From: Anaerolineales bacterium
GTDB lineage: Bacteria; Chloroflexota; Anaerolineae; Anaerolineales; UBA4823
Direction of reading: 5' to 3'
DNA: 12,448 bases
Assembly: GCA_022865865.1 (NCBI GenBank)
Contig: JALHTN010000241.1
Span: 1-12,448, forward strand
Shown: positions 1 through 5,182 of the stretch, piece after piece
How positions within the stretch are numbered: position 1 is the first letter of the stretch
How the letters are laid out: each line of letters begins with the position of its first letter
Notes under the pieces: model-generated
What the model saw: only the letters and a program-made list of their open reading frames with translations
The model's database searches: none
Told to the model about the DNA's origin: nothing
Position numbers and translations under genes: made by a program

Positions 1-489
1 GAATTGGGCCTCGCTTGTGAATCGAGTAATATCTGAACGCGCGATACCGAAATCGACTATCTTTACAATCCCATTCTTTTCGAGCAGCACATTTTCCGGT
101 TTGAGATCTTGGTGGATAACACCTTTATTATGGGCAGCATCCAAGCCTCTGCATATCTGGATGATAATTTTTAAAATATCATCCAATTCTGGGGATTTTA
201 GGTCCCGGAGAGATCCACCGTTCACAAATTCCATTACGAAAAATGGAGAACCTTCGGATTCCCCCACATCATATACAGACACGATATCTGGGTGTCTTAG
301 TTTAGCGATCAATTTCGCTTCGTGGAGAAGTCGATCTCGCTCATTCTTGATGAAGATAATTTGATTTAGCAGCTTGATCGCCACATCGCGCTCGAGCTCA
401 AGGTCATGGCCCCTGTAAACTGCACCCATGCCTCCGTGCCCCAGTACTGCATCCAGGCGATAGCGACCATTTATGATTTTACCTATCAT
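1..489 (-). CDS. Hanks-type Ser/Thr protein kinase, N-terminal part (cut by window edge)
   Basis: Eukaryotic-like serine/threonine kinase that would transfer the ATP gamma-phosphate to Ser/Thr residues; its targets are unknown. The 163 residues visible cover most of the catalytic domain: glycine-rich loop GHGGMG (about residues 17-22), VAIK lysine K39, helix-C glutamate E57, catalytic loop HQDLKPEN (126-133) and metal-binding DFG (146-148). The frame is still open at base 1, so the activation loop, C-lobe and any extracellular sensor are missing. I chose the start at 489 because GGAGAG lies a few bases before it; an in-frame ATG four codons upstream (501) lacks a ribosome binding site. The oddity is HQD in place of the usual HRD; the catalytic Asp is kept, so activity is plausible. 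It reads away from the DUF1684 gene's terminator and appears to be its own transcription unit. The family is certain; its biological role cannot be told. Confidence 0.93.
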   Translation of the reverse strand, partial: MIGKIINGRYRLDAVLGHGGMGAVYRGHDLELERDVAIKLLNQIIFIKNERDRLLHEAKLIAKLRHPDIVSVYDVGESEGSPFFVMEFVNGGSLRDLKSPELDDILKIIIQICRGLDAAHNKGVIHQDLKPENVLLEKNGIVKIVDFGIARSDITRFTSEAQF

Positions 490-596
490 GAAGCTCTCCA
501 TAGGTGGATACAGTCCAAATCTGACCAATTAAGTGGCGGTAATAGTATCGTGCAAAGAGTTTATGGAGATCAATGTTTGATAACCGCTCAAATTTC

Positions 597-623
597 ATTA
601 TACAACACACTCCCATCCATCAA
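597..623 (-). promoter_or_regulatory. candidate sigma-70-type promoter for the kinase gene
   Basis: On the minus strand a perfect TATAAT (597-602) lies 15 bases downstream of TTGATG (618-623). The spacer is shorter than the ideal 17, so the -35 match is only fair. Transcription would start near 590 and leave a leader of about 100 bases before the kinase start at 489. Inferred from consensus only. Confidence 0.4.
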
Positions 624-740
624 GAATAAGTTCTTACAGTAAGTTCTTGGAAGAATATCAATAAGTTGTAGGATTTAGTATTAAGATGGGCAAGTCGAGA
701 GGTAAGTGTTGGAAATTTGCTCACTTCCCCCCAAATCATG

Positions 741-772
741 ATAAAACCCTTAGGATTTCAGAGTCCCAAGGG
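741..772 (-). terminator. Rho-independent terminator of the DUF1684 gene
   Basis: Read on the minus strand, CCCTTGGG and CCTAAGGG form an 8-bp stem with one mismatch around a 10-base loop (747-754 with 765-772), followed at once by TTTTAT. It lies about 80 bases after the DUF1684 stop codon, the expected place and orientation, and separates that gene from the kinase gene downstream. Confidence 0.6.
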
Positions 773-850
773 CTTCAATTTACAATTGATTATATTTAGC
801 TGATACTACATGGAATATAAAATCATAAATAACACCACAAAGTGAGTAGA

Positions 851-1390
851 TCACTCCGTTTGGTATGCTTCTTTTTTTGCCCATTCTCCGGTGGGCAGCT
901 TCTCACCAGCCTCGATAGAGACCTTCAACCTGTTCTCCCAGGGGGTCAGGGGGCAGGAGTAAAGGTCGTTGTAAGCGCAGTAGGGATTATAGGCGTAGTT
1001 GAAATCAACCAGAACCTTGCCTCCGAGCAGCGATTTTGGTTCGAGGTACCGTCCAGCGCCGTAGGTCTCCTTGCCTGCCAGATCGTCAACGAAAGGCAGG
1101 AAGAAACCATGAACATCTTTATACAGGGTCAATTCCACCTGCTGGTCGGCAACCTGAAAATGGATCATCCCATAACGGGTGTGTTTCTGGATATCGCCTG
1201 TCGAGGTCTGCATTTCAATCGGAGTTTTCTCCGGGAATTCATCAATTTCTAGTTCCAGGCGCAGGTTTGGGTTCTCTGAGAAGTATTCCAAACCGTTAAA
1301 TGACTTCTTTTGTTCTGAGGTCAAAGGACTGTGATGATCCTTGCCCATAAATTCATCTTTGGATGTGCGAAACTGGGTTAAATCACTCAT
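851..1390 (-). CDS. DUF1684 domain-containing protein
   Basis: Protein of 179 residues matching the DUF1684 family (PF07920) as I recall it. Hallmarks visible are MQTSTGD (60-66), the FVDDLAGKETYGAGRYLE block (100-117) and the Cys-containing block around DFNYAYNPYCAYND (129-142), followed by CPLTPWENRL (146-155) and AGEKLP (161-166). No signal peptide or membrane segment is visible, so it is probably cytoplasmic. The family's biochemical function is not established to my knowledge and I assign none. The start at 1390 is well placed behind AGGAGA on the minus strand. The gene is divergent from the ribose operon and ends before a likely terminator, so it is probably monocistronic; nothing here ties it to ribose metabolism. 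Confidence 0.88.
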   Translation of the reverse strand: MSDLTQFRTSKDEFMGKDHHSPLTSEQKKSFNGLEYFSENPNLRLELEIDEFPEKTPIEMQTSTGDIQKHTRYGMIHFQVADQQVELTLYKDVHGFFLPFVDDLAGKETYGAGRYLEPKSLLGGKVLVDFNYAYNPYCAYNDLYSCPLTPWENRLKVSIEAGEKLPTGEWAKKEAYQTE

Positions 1391-1421
1391 AATTATCTCC
1401 TGATTAGATTCGGTGTGGATA

Positions 1422-1459
1422 GGAGCTCTTCAAATAGAAAGCGAAGAGAGATGAGCTCC
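1422..1459. repeat. inverted repeat in the DUF1684 leader region
   Basis: GGAGCTC at 1422-1428 is repeated inverted as GAGCTCC at 1453-1459, and an inner CTCTTC/GAAGAG pair could form instead. It lies 32-69 bases upstream of the DUF1684 start, in the probable 5' leader, and could form an RNA hairpin or bind a regulator. The short arms are self-complementary, so it may have no function. The rest of 1391-1584 holds several TATAAT-like strings on both strands without a convincing -35 partner. Confidence 0.35.
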
Positions 1460-1584
1460 CATGTGCTGTATTCTTGACGCAGGCAGTCTCCAAATTCTTA
1501 CGTTGAATTGATATTCATTTATAATCTCTATTATAGACTTGTTCGGTCCATATTACCATGCCCATTTCGCTAAATTAGAAATAC

Positions 1585-1613
1585 TTGACATGCGATCGAA
1601 AAATTGGTATGCT
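1585..1613 (+). promoter_or_regulatory. sigma-70-type promoter of the ribose operon
   Basis: A perfect -35 TTGACA (1585-1590) is separated by exactly 17 bases from a -10 TATGCT (1608-1613) that carries an extended -10 TG dinucleotide (TGG just before it). Transcription should start around 1619-1621, immediately before the 24-bp palindrome at 1625-1648. It is the best promoter in the window and heads the co-directional gene set that runs to 10602. Confidence 0.8.
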
Positions 1614-1624
1614 AGAATTAGTGC

Positions 1625-1648
1625 GCAAACGATTGCGCAATCGTTTGC
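1625..1648. promoter_or_regulatory. palindromic operator, probable RbsR/LacI-family binding site
   Basis: A perfect 24-bp palindrome made of GCAAACGATTGC (1625-1636) followed directly by its reverse complement (1637-1648). Each 12-bp half is itself a LacI-family-like site with a central CG (GCAAWCGWTTGC), so it can be read as two abutting operators with centres 12 bp apart. It starts just after the predicted transcription start and lies 34 bases before the repressor ATG, which fits autorepression by blocking polymerase. No second copy was seen in the window. Binding by the adjacent repressor is inferred from position and family habit. Confidence 0.8.
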
Positions 1649-1662
1649 TGGAAATCCTTTGC

Positions 1663-1675
1663 GAGGTGAACCATC
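1663..1675 (+). promoter_or_regulatory. Shine-Dalgarno aligned with an ATC codon, not with the repressor ATG
   Basis: GAGGTGA (1663-1669) matches the 16S rRNA tail over seven bases. Its spacing is ideal (6 bases after GAGG) for the ATC codon at 1673-1675, but it lies 15 bases before the ATG at 1682. Reading from ATC gives (M)VTMRDVAEQAGVS, which aligns with the N-terminus of E. coli RbsR (MATMKDVARLAGVS). An in-frame TGA at 1667-1669 excludes any earlier start. Confidence 0.5.
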
Positions 1676-1681
1676 GTCACC

Positions 1682-2698
1682 ATGCGCGACGTGGCAGAGC
1701 AAGCTGGTGTTTCTGTCACTACAGTCTCTCATGTGATCAACAATTCCCGGCCGGTCAAACCTGAAACCAGGACCCGGGTGGAAAATACCATGCAGGTATT
1801 GGGCTACCAGCCTAATGTGCTGGCGCGCAGCCTGCGCCGGGGGAAAACAAATACTATCGGCGTCATTTTGCCAGACAACGCCAATCCTTATTTTGCAGAC
1901 GTTGTACGCGGTATTGAAGACACGAGTTTTTCACATGGTTATAGTGTCATCCTGTGCAACTCGGATAACGATCTGGATAAGGAACACCTTTACACTAATG
2001 TCTTGATCGAAAAACAGGTGGATGGAATTATTTTTGTTGCCGCAGGATTGAGCGCTGAGAATATACAAAACTTACAGAAACGTGGGGTTCCATCTGTTTT
2101 GGTGGACCGGCAGGTTCCGGGCGTGCAGTTGGATTCTGTCTTTGCCAACAACCAGCAGGGTGGATACCTGGCTACTCGCCACCTGATTGATTTGCAGCAT
2201 ACCCTGATCGCTTGTATCGCGGGACCACACGGTGTCCGGTCGAGCAGTGAACGCGTCTCTGGTTATCGTAAAGCATTGGAGTCCGCAGGCCTCCGCTTCG
2301 ATCCGGATTGGGTGTTCGAAGGAGATTTTCAATATCAGAGCGGTTATGAGGCTGCTAAGTACCTTTCTGAGCAAGAATCCAGGCCAACAGCAGTTTTTGC
2401 TTGCAACGATCTGATGGCAATTGGGGCATACCGGTATGCCCATGAACATCACATACACATCCCGCAAGAATTATCGATTATCGGTTTTGATGATATTCGC
2501 CTCGCTGCATATACCAATCCTCCGCTCACCACCATCCACCAGTCGAAAGATAAAATGGGGTCACAGGCAGCTGAATTGCTTCTGGGGCGTATAGCCAACC
2601 AGGATCTGGAAACCCGCCAGGAAATCATAGATGTTCAGCTTATGGTGCGCGATTCAACAGCTCACTTCAGTCATATTGTGGAAAGAGCGGCGTCATGA
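1682..2698 (+). CDS. rbsR: LacI-family ribose operon repressor (RbsR-like)
   Basis: DNA-binding repressor of 338 residues, typical of LacI/GalR proteins. The helix-turn-helix is at residues 2-21 (RDVAEQAGVSVTTVSHVINN), the hinge helix follows at about 43-56 (PNVLARSLRRGKT), and the rest is a periplasmic-binding-protein-like effector domain with SERVSGYRKAL, FACNDLMAIGAY and IIGFDDI motifs. It resembles E. coli RbsR along its length, including ARSLR, YSVILCN, HLID, GDF and PPLTTIHQ. The effector is therefore probably ribose, which the downstream genes support. It is the first gene behind a strong promoter with an overlapping palindrome, implying autoregulation. The ATG at 1682 is the first canonical start, but the ribosome binding site points to an ATC three codons earlier. 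Its stop overlaps the ribokinase start by 4 bases. Confidence 0.93.
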   Translation: MRDVAEQAGVSVTTVSHVINNSRPVKPETRTRVENTMQVLGYQPNVLARSLRRGKTNTIGVILPDNANPYFADVVRGIEDTSFSHGYSVILCNSDNDLDKEHLYTNVLIEKQVDGIIFVAAGLSAENIQNLQKRGVPSVLVDRQVPGVQLDSVFANNQQGGYLATRHLIDLQHTLIACIAGPHGVRSSSERVSGYRKALESAGLRFDPDWVFEGDFQYQSGYEAAKYLSEQESRPTAVFACNDLMAIGAYRYAHEHHIHIPQELSIIGFDDIRLAAYTNPPLTTIHQSKDKMGSQAAELLLGRIANQDLETRQEIIDVQLMVRDSTAHFSHIVERAAS

Positions 2699-3648
2699 AT
2701 CCCCGCCTCACAATTGTCGGCAGCCTGAACATGGATTTAGTAATCCGTTCAGCGCGCATCCCTCGACCCGGTGAAACCATCATTGGCAGCGATTTTCAGA
2801 TGATACCTGGAGGTAAAGGTGCCAACCAGGCTGTTGCTGCGGCACGCTTGGGAGCTGAGGTGAGCATGGTTGGGCGCCTTGGGTCGGATACCTTTGCTGA
2901 TGTCTTGCTGAAAAATTTGAATGCATCAGGAGTTGATGCTGCGCATGTTCACAAGGATAAAGATGCTGCCACAGGTGTGGCTCTGATCGTCGTTGATGAC
3001 AAGGGTGAGAACAGCATAGTTGTTGCTTCTGGCGCAAATATGTTCCTTACCGAAGCGGAAATTGAAGCGGCAGAGAGCGTTATTGCCGCATCAAATGTAC
3101 TGCTCCTGCAGCTAGAGGTTCCTTTAGCAGTTGTTATCCGTGCCGCCCAGATAGCTCGTGACCATGATGTTCCAGTGATATTAAATCCAGCCCCGGCAAG
3201 GGAATTACCTGAAAATTTATTCAAATTAGTGGATGTTTTAGTACCGAATGAAAGCGAGACTGCCCTGTTAACTGGCCTGGAGAGTGGTAATCCAGCAGAA
3301 TTAGGACCGGCTGCTGACATATTGCTGGATATGGGTGTGGGGTCGGTGGTGATCACACTGGGGAAGCAGGGGGCATTTCTCAGGGTTCAAGATACTGGAT
3401 CGCAATTGTTTGATGCATTCAAAATTAAAGCGGTGGATACAACAGCTGCTGGTGATGCGTTTGTTGCCGGGCTTGCTGTTCGAATGGGAGCTGGGTATTC
3501 GCTTGCAGAAGCCATACATTGGGGGAATGCTGCCGGTGCACTGTCTGCAATGCGTTTTGGTGCACAAACCTCTCTGCCCAACGAGGAAGAAGTAAACCAG
3601 TTGATTAGTGGAGTGAATCCGGATATTATTATTGGGAGGGAACCATGA
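2695..3648 (+). CDS. rbsK: ribokinase
   Basis: Cytoplasmic PfkB-family sugar kinase that phosphorylates D-ribose to D-ribose 5-phosphate with ATP. The protein has 317 residues, close to E. coli RbsK (309). Visible hallmarks are the N-terminal substrate strand GSLNMDLV (9-16), the first PfkB signature with PGGKGANQA (38-46), the NESE magnesium/phosphate motif (185-188) and the C-terminal signature DTTAAGDAF (248-256) with anion hole and catalytic base D254. The AAGD form is also found in E. coli ribokinase. The start ATG overlaps the repressor stop (ATGA) behind GGAAAGAG, implying translational coupling. Its own stop overlaps the rbsD start in the same way. Adjacent rbsD and an RbsABC-type transporter make ribose the likely substrate over other PfkB sugars. 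Confidence 0.95.
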   Translation: MNPRLTIVGSLNMDLVIRSARIPRPGETIIGSDFQMIPGGKGANQAVAAARLGAEVSMVGRLGSDTFADVLLKNLNASGVDAAHVHKDKDAATGVALIVVDDKGENSIVVASGANMFLTEAEIEAAESVIAASNVLLLQLEVPLAVVIRAAQIARDHDVPVILNPAPARELPENLFKLVDVLVPNESETALLTGLESGNPAELGPAADILLDMGVGSVVITLGKQGAFLRVQDTGSQLFDAFKIKAVDTTAAGDAFVAGLAVRMGAGYSLAEAIHWGNAAGALSAMRFGAQTSLPNEEEVNQLISGVNPDIIIGREP

Positions 3649-4040
3649 AAAAGATCGGAACACTGAACCAACCGCTCTCATTTGTGATTGCCGGTTTAGG
3701 TCATATGGATATGCTGGTTATTGCTGATGCTGGATTGCCGATCCCCTCAGGTACCCAGCGTATTGATCTGGCTCTTAAACGTGGTATTCCAGGTTTTATT
3801 GATACATTGCAGGTGATTCTGGAGGAAGTTCAGGTTGAAAGTGCTATAGTTGCCAGTGAAATGCTCTCAACCAGTCCTGAGATCTACCAGCAGCTGCAGA
3901 AGATGCTGCCGGGTATTCCAATTGATACCATCCCCCATGAAGATTTTAAAGGAAAAACAGGAGAGGCACGTGCGATCGTACGAACGGGTGAATTCACACC
4001 TTATGCTAATGTCATTTTGATCGCGGGTGTCGTTTTTTAA
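3645..4040 (+). CDS. rbsD: D-ribose pyranase
   Basis: Interconverts beta-pyranose and beta-furanose forms of D-ribose so that ribokinase receives the furanose it needs; cytoplasmic, a decamer in characterised homologues. At 131 residues it has the family's usual length. Visible are the GHMD motif with catalytic H20 and D22, D28 in ADAGLPIP (27-34), TQRIDLAL (37-44), H98 in PHEDFK and Y120 in the C-terminal TPYANVIL segment, all matching catalytic or binding positions known for RbsD. The ATG overlaps the ribokinase stop by 4 bases and follows a strong GGGAGG site (3634-3639). It is the most ribose-specific marker in the cluster. A 24-base gap separates it from the first permease gene. Confidence 0.95.
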   Translation: MKKIGTLNQPLSFVIAGLGHMDMLVIADAGLPIPSGTQRIDLALKRGIPGFIDTLQVILEEVQVESAIVASEMLSTSPEIYQQLQKMLPGIPIDTIPHEDFKGKTGEARAIVRTGEFTPYANVILIAGVVF

Positions 4041-4064
4041 TATGAAATCACGGAGGCAGGCACT

Positions 4065-4997
4065 GTGAGTAAATTTCAGGCGCGTGATTTTCTCCAGCGC
4101 TTTGGGCTGGTGATCTCCTTCCTGCTTATTTGCCTGGTGCTGAGTTTGCTCTCAGATCGCTTCCTCACCGTTGGCAATCTGACCAATATCTTGAGACAAT
4201 CCACGATCAACCTGATTATCGCCATCGGCATGACCTATGTCATCCTTACTGCAGGGATAGACCTCTCGGTCGGTGCAGTTTTAGCCCTTTCAACGGTTAT
4301 CACTGCGGATTTGCTGCAGCGGGGTGTACCGGTATTACCAACTGTTTTCTTAGGCTTAACCCTGGGAGGTGTCTTGGGGATGGCGAATGGCTTGCTGATC
4401 TCCCGCATCAAGGTGCCGCCCTTTGTCGCAACCCTGGGAATGATGACTGTCGCGCGCGGACTGGCTTTAACTTACACTCAGGGTCGCCCAATTACCGGCT
4501 TACCCGACGCATTCCGCACCATCGGTACTGGCTTTCTCGGACCTATACCGATGCCGATCATCGTTGCCGGGGTCGCCTTCTTGGCAGGCTATATATTATT
4601 AACCCGCACCAGGATGGGCATGTATATCTATGCCCTGGGGAATAATCCGGTTGCCGCGCACTACACCGGCATTGCCACCAGCAATTACACCACCTTTGTG
4701 TATGTGCTGGCTGGTGCTTTAGCTGCCCTGGCAGGGATGATCCTGGTGGCCAGATTGGACTCCGCTCAGCCAACAGCAGGCCTCAGCTATGAATTCGACG
4801 CTATTGCCGCTGTGGTTGTTGGAGGCACCAGTTTTGCAGGAGGCCAGGGTAGTTTATTCGGTACTTTACTGGGAGTCCTGGTAATTTCAGTTTTGAACAA
4901 TGGTCTCAACCTGTTGAATGTCTCCTCTTTTTACCAGCCGGTTGTCACGGGTGTGGTGATCGCGCTGGCCTTACTGCTGTACAAGGCAGTTCGGTAA
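4065..4997 (+). CDS. rbsC: ribose ABC transporter permease, RbsC family (first copy)
   Basis: Integral membrane subunit of a ribose-type importer, 310 residues, almost wholly hydrophobic with about 8-10 transmembrane segments. Conserved family stretches are TAGIDLSVGAVLAL (62-75), KVPPFVATLGMM (116-127), the SAQPTAG segment and YEFDAIAAVVVGGTS, and LNNGLNLLNVSS near the end. It starts with GTG behind GGAGG (4052-4056). The cytoplasmic loop that should contact the ATPase reads ALGNNPVAAHYTGI (190-203) where E. coli RbsC and the second copy have a GGNE...TRL.GI type motif. It may therefore be a specialised half of a heterodimer or an alternative pore. A 185-base gap with its own regulatory-looking elements separates it from the binding-protein gene. 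Confidence 0.93.
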   Translation: MSKFQARDFLQRFGLVISFLLICLVLSLLSDRFLTVGNLTNILRQSTINLIIAIGMTYVILTAGIDLSVGAVLALSTVITADLLQRGVPVLPTVFLGLTLGGVLGMANGLLISRIKVPPFVATLGMMTVARGLALTYTQGRPITGLPDAFRTIGTGFLGPIPMPIIVAGVAFLAGYILLTRTRMGMYIYALGNNPVAAHYTGIATSNYTTFVYVLAGALAALAGMILVARLDSAQPTAGLSYEFDAIAAVVVGGTSFAGGQGSLFGTLLGVLVISVLNNGLNLLNVSSFYQPVVTGVVIALALLLYKAVR

Positions 4998-5094
4998 TAC
5001 CTATTGGCTGATTATCTGTGAACATAACTGAATGCTTTGATGAAAATACAGGTAATTGAGTATGAAAGATGATCAAGGTCAGACGAAAATCTGG

Positions 5095-5142
5095 AAGGAG
5101 GTAAGATAAGGATAAATGCTGACACCGCAACAAAATCGTTAA
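5095..5142 (+). promoter_or_regulatory. orphan Shine-Dalgarno with an 8-codon open frame
   Basis: AAGGAGGT (5095-5102) is a near-perfect ribosome binding site in the gap before the binding-protein gene, with no real gene behind it. The first ATG downstream (5116) opens only MLTPQQNR and stops at 5142, 41 bases before the binding-protein start. It may be a leader peptide, a ribosome-loading site, or the leftover start region of an older gene. The remainder of 4998-5158 shows no promoter or gene that I can support. Confidence 0.25.
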
Positions 5143-5158
5143 AGAAATAAAATAAACC

Positions 5159-5181
5159 TTTACTCAATCAGGAGGAGTAAA
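5159..5181 (+). promoter_or_regulatory. ribosome binding site within a hairpin, binding-protein gene
   Basis: TTTACTC (5159-5165) and GAGTAAA (5175-5181) are perfect 7-base inverted repeats around a 9-base loop, ending one base before the ATG at 5183. The very strong site AGGAGGAG (5170-5177) lies partly in the loop and partly in the 3' arm. The stem is AU-rich and weak, so it could present the site in the loop or modestly restrain initiation. Confidence 0.5.
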
Positions 5182-5182
5182 A

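Larger units (their letters stand above)
502..850. other. intergenic stretch without a gene
   Basis: Between the kinase start and the DUF1684 stop I find no credible coding frame in either direction. It is AT-rich and holds the candidate kinase promoter (597-623) and the DUF1684 terminator (741-772). The plus-strand open frame crossing 406-642 is mostly the antisense of the kinase gene and has no recognisable protein features. Confidence 0.6.

Noticed and set aside
17..642. Plus-strand open frames of 115 and 78 codons at the window start
   Set aside because: The first lies antisense to the kinase gene and the second mostly so; neither has recognisable protein features, while the minus strand shows all kinase motifs.
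842..1299. Plus-strand frames of 136 and 87 codons
   Set aside because: They are antisense of the DUF1684 gene, which has clear family motifs and a good ribosome binding site.
1500..1560. Several TATAAT-like strings in the divergent intergenic region as DUF1684 promoters
   Set aside because: None has a convincing -35 at 16-18 bases, and AT-rich DNA produces such strings by chance.
5062..5109. 15-codon frame starting ATG at 5062 in the gap before the receptor gene
   Set aside because: No Shine-Dalgarno precedes it, there is no similarity to anything known to me, and its length is expected by chance.
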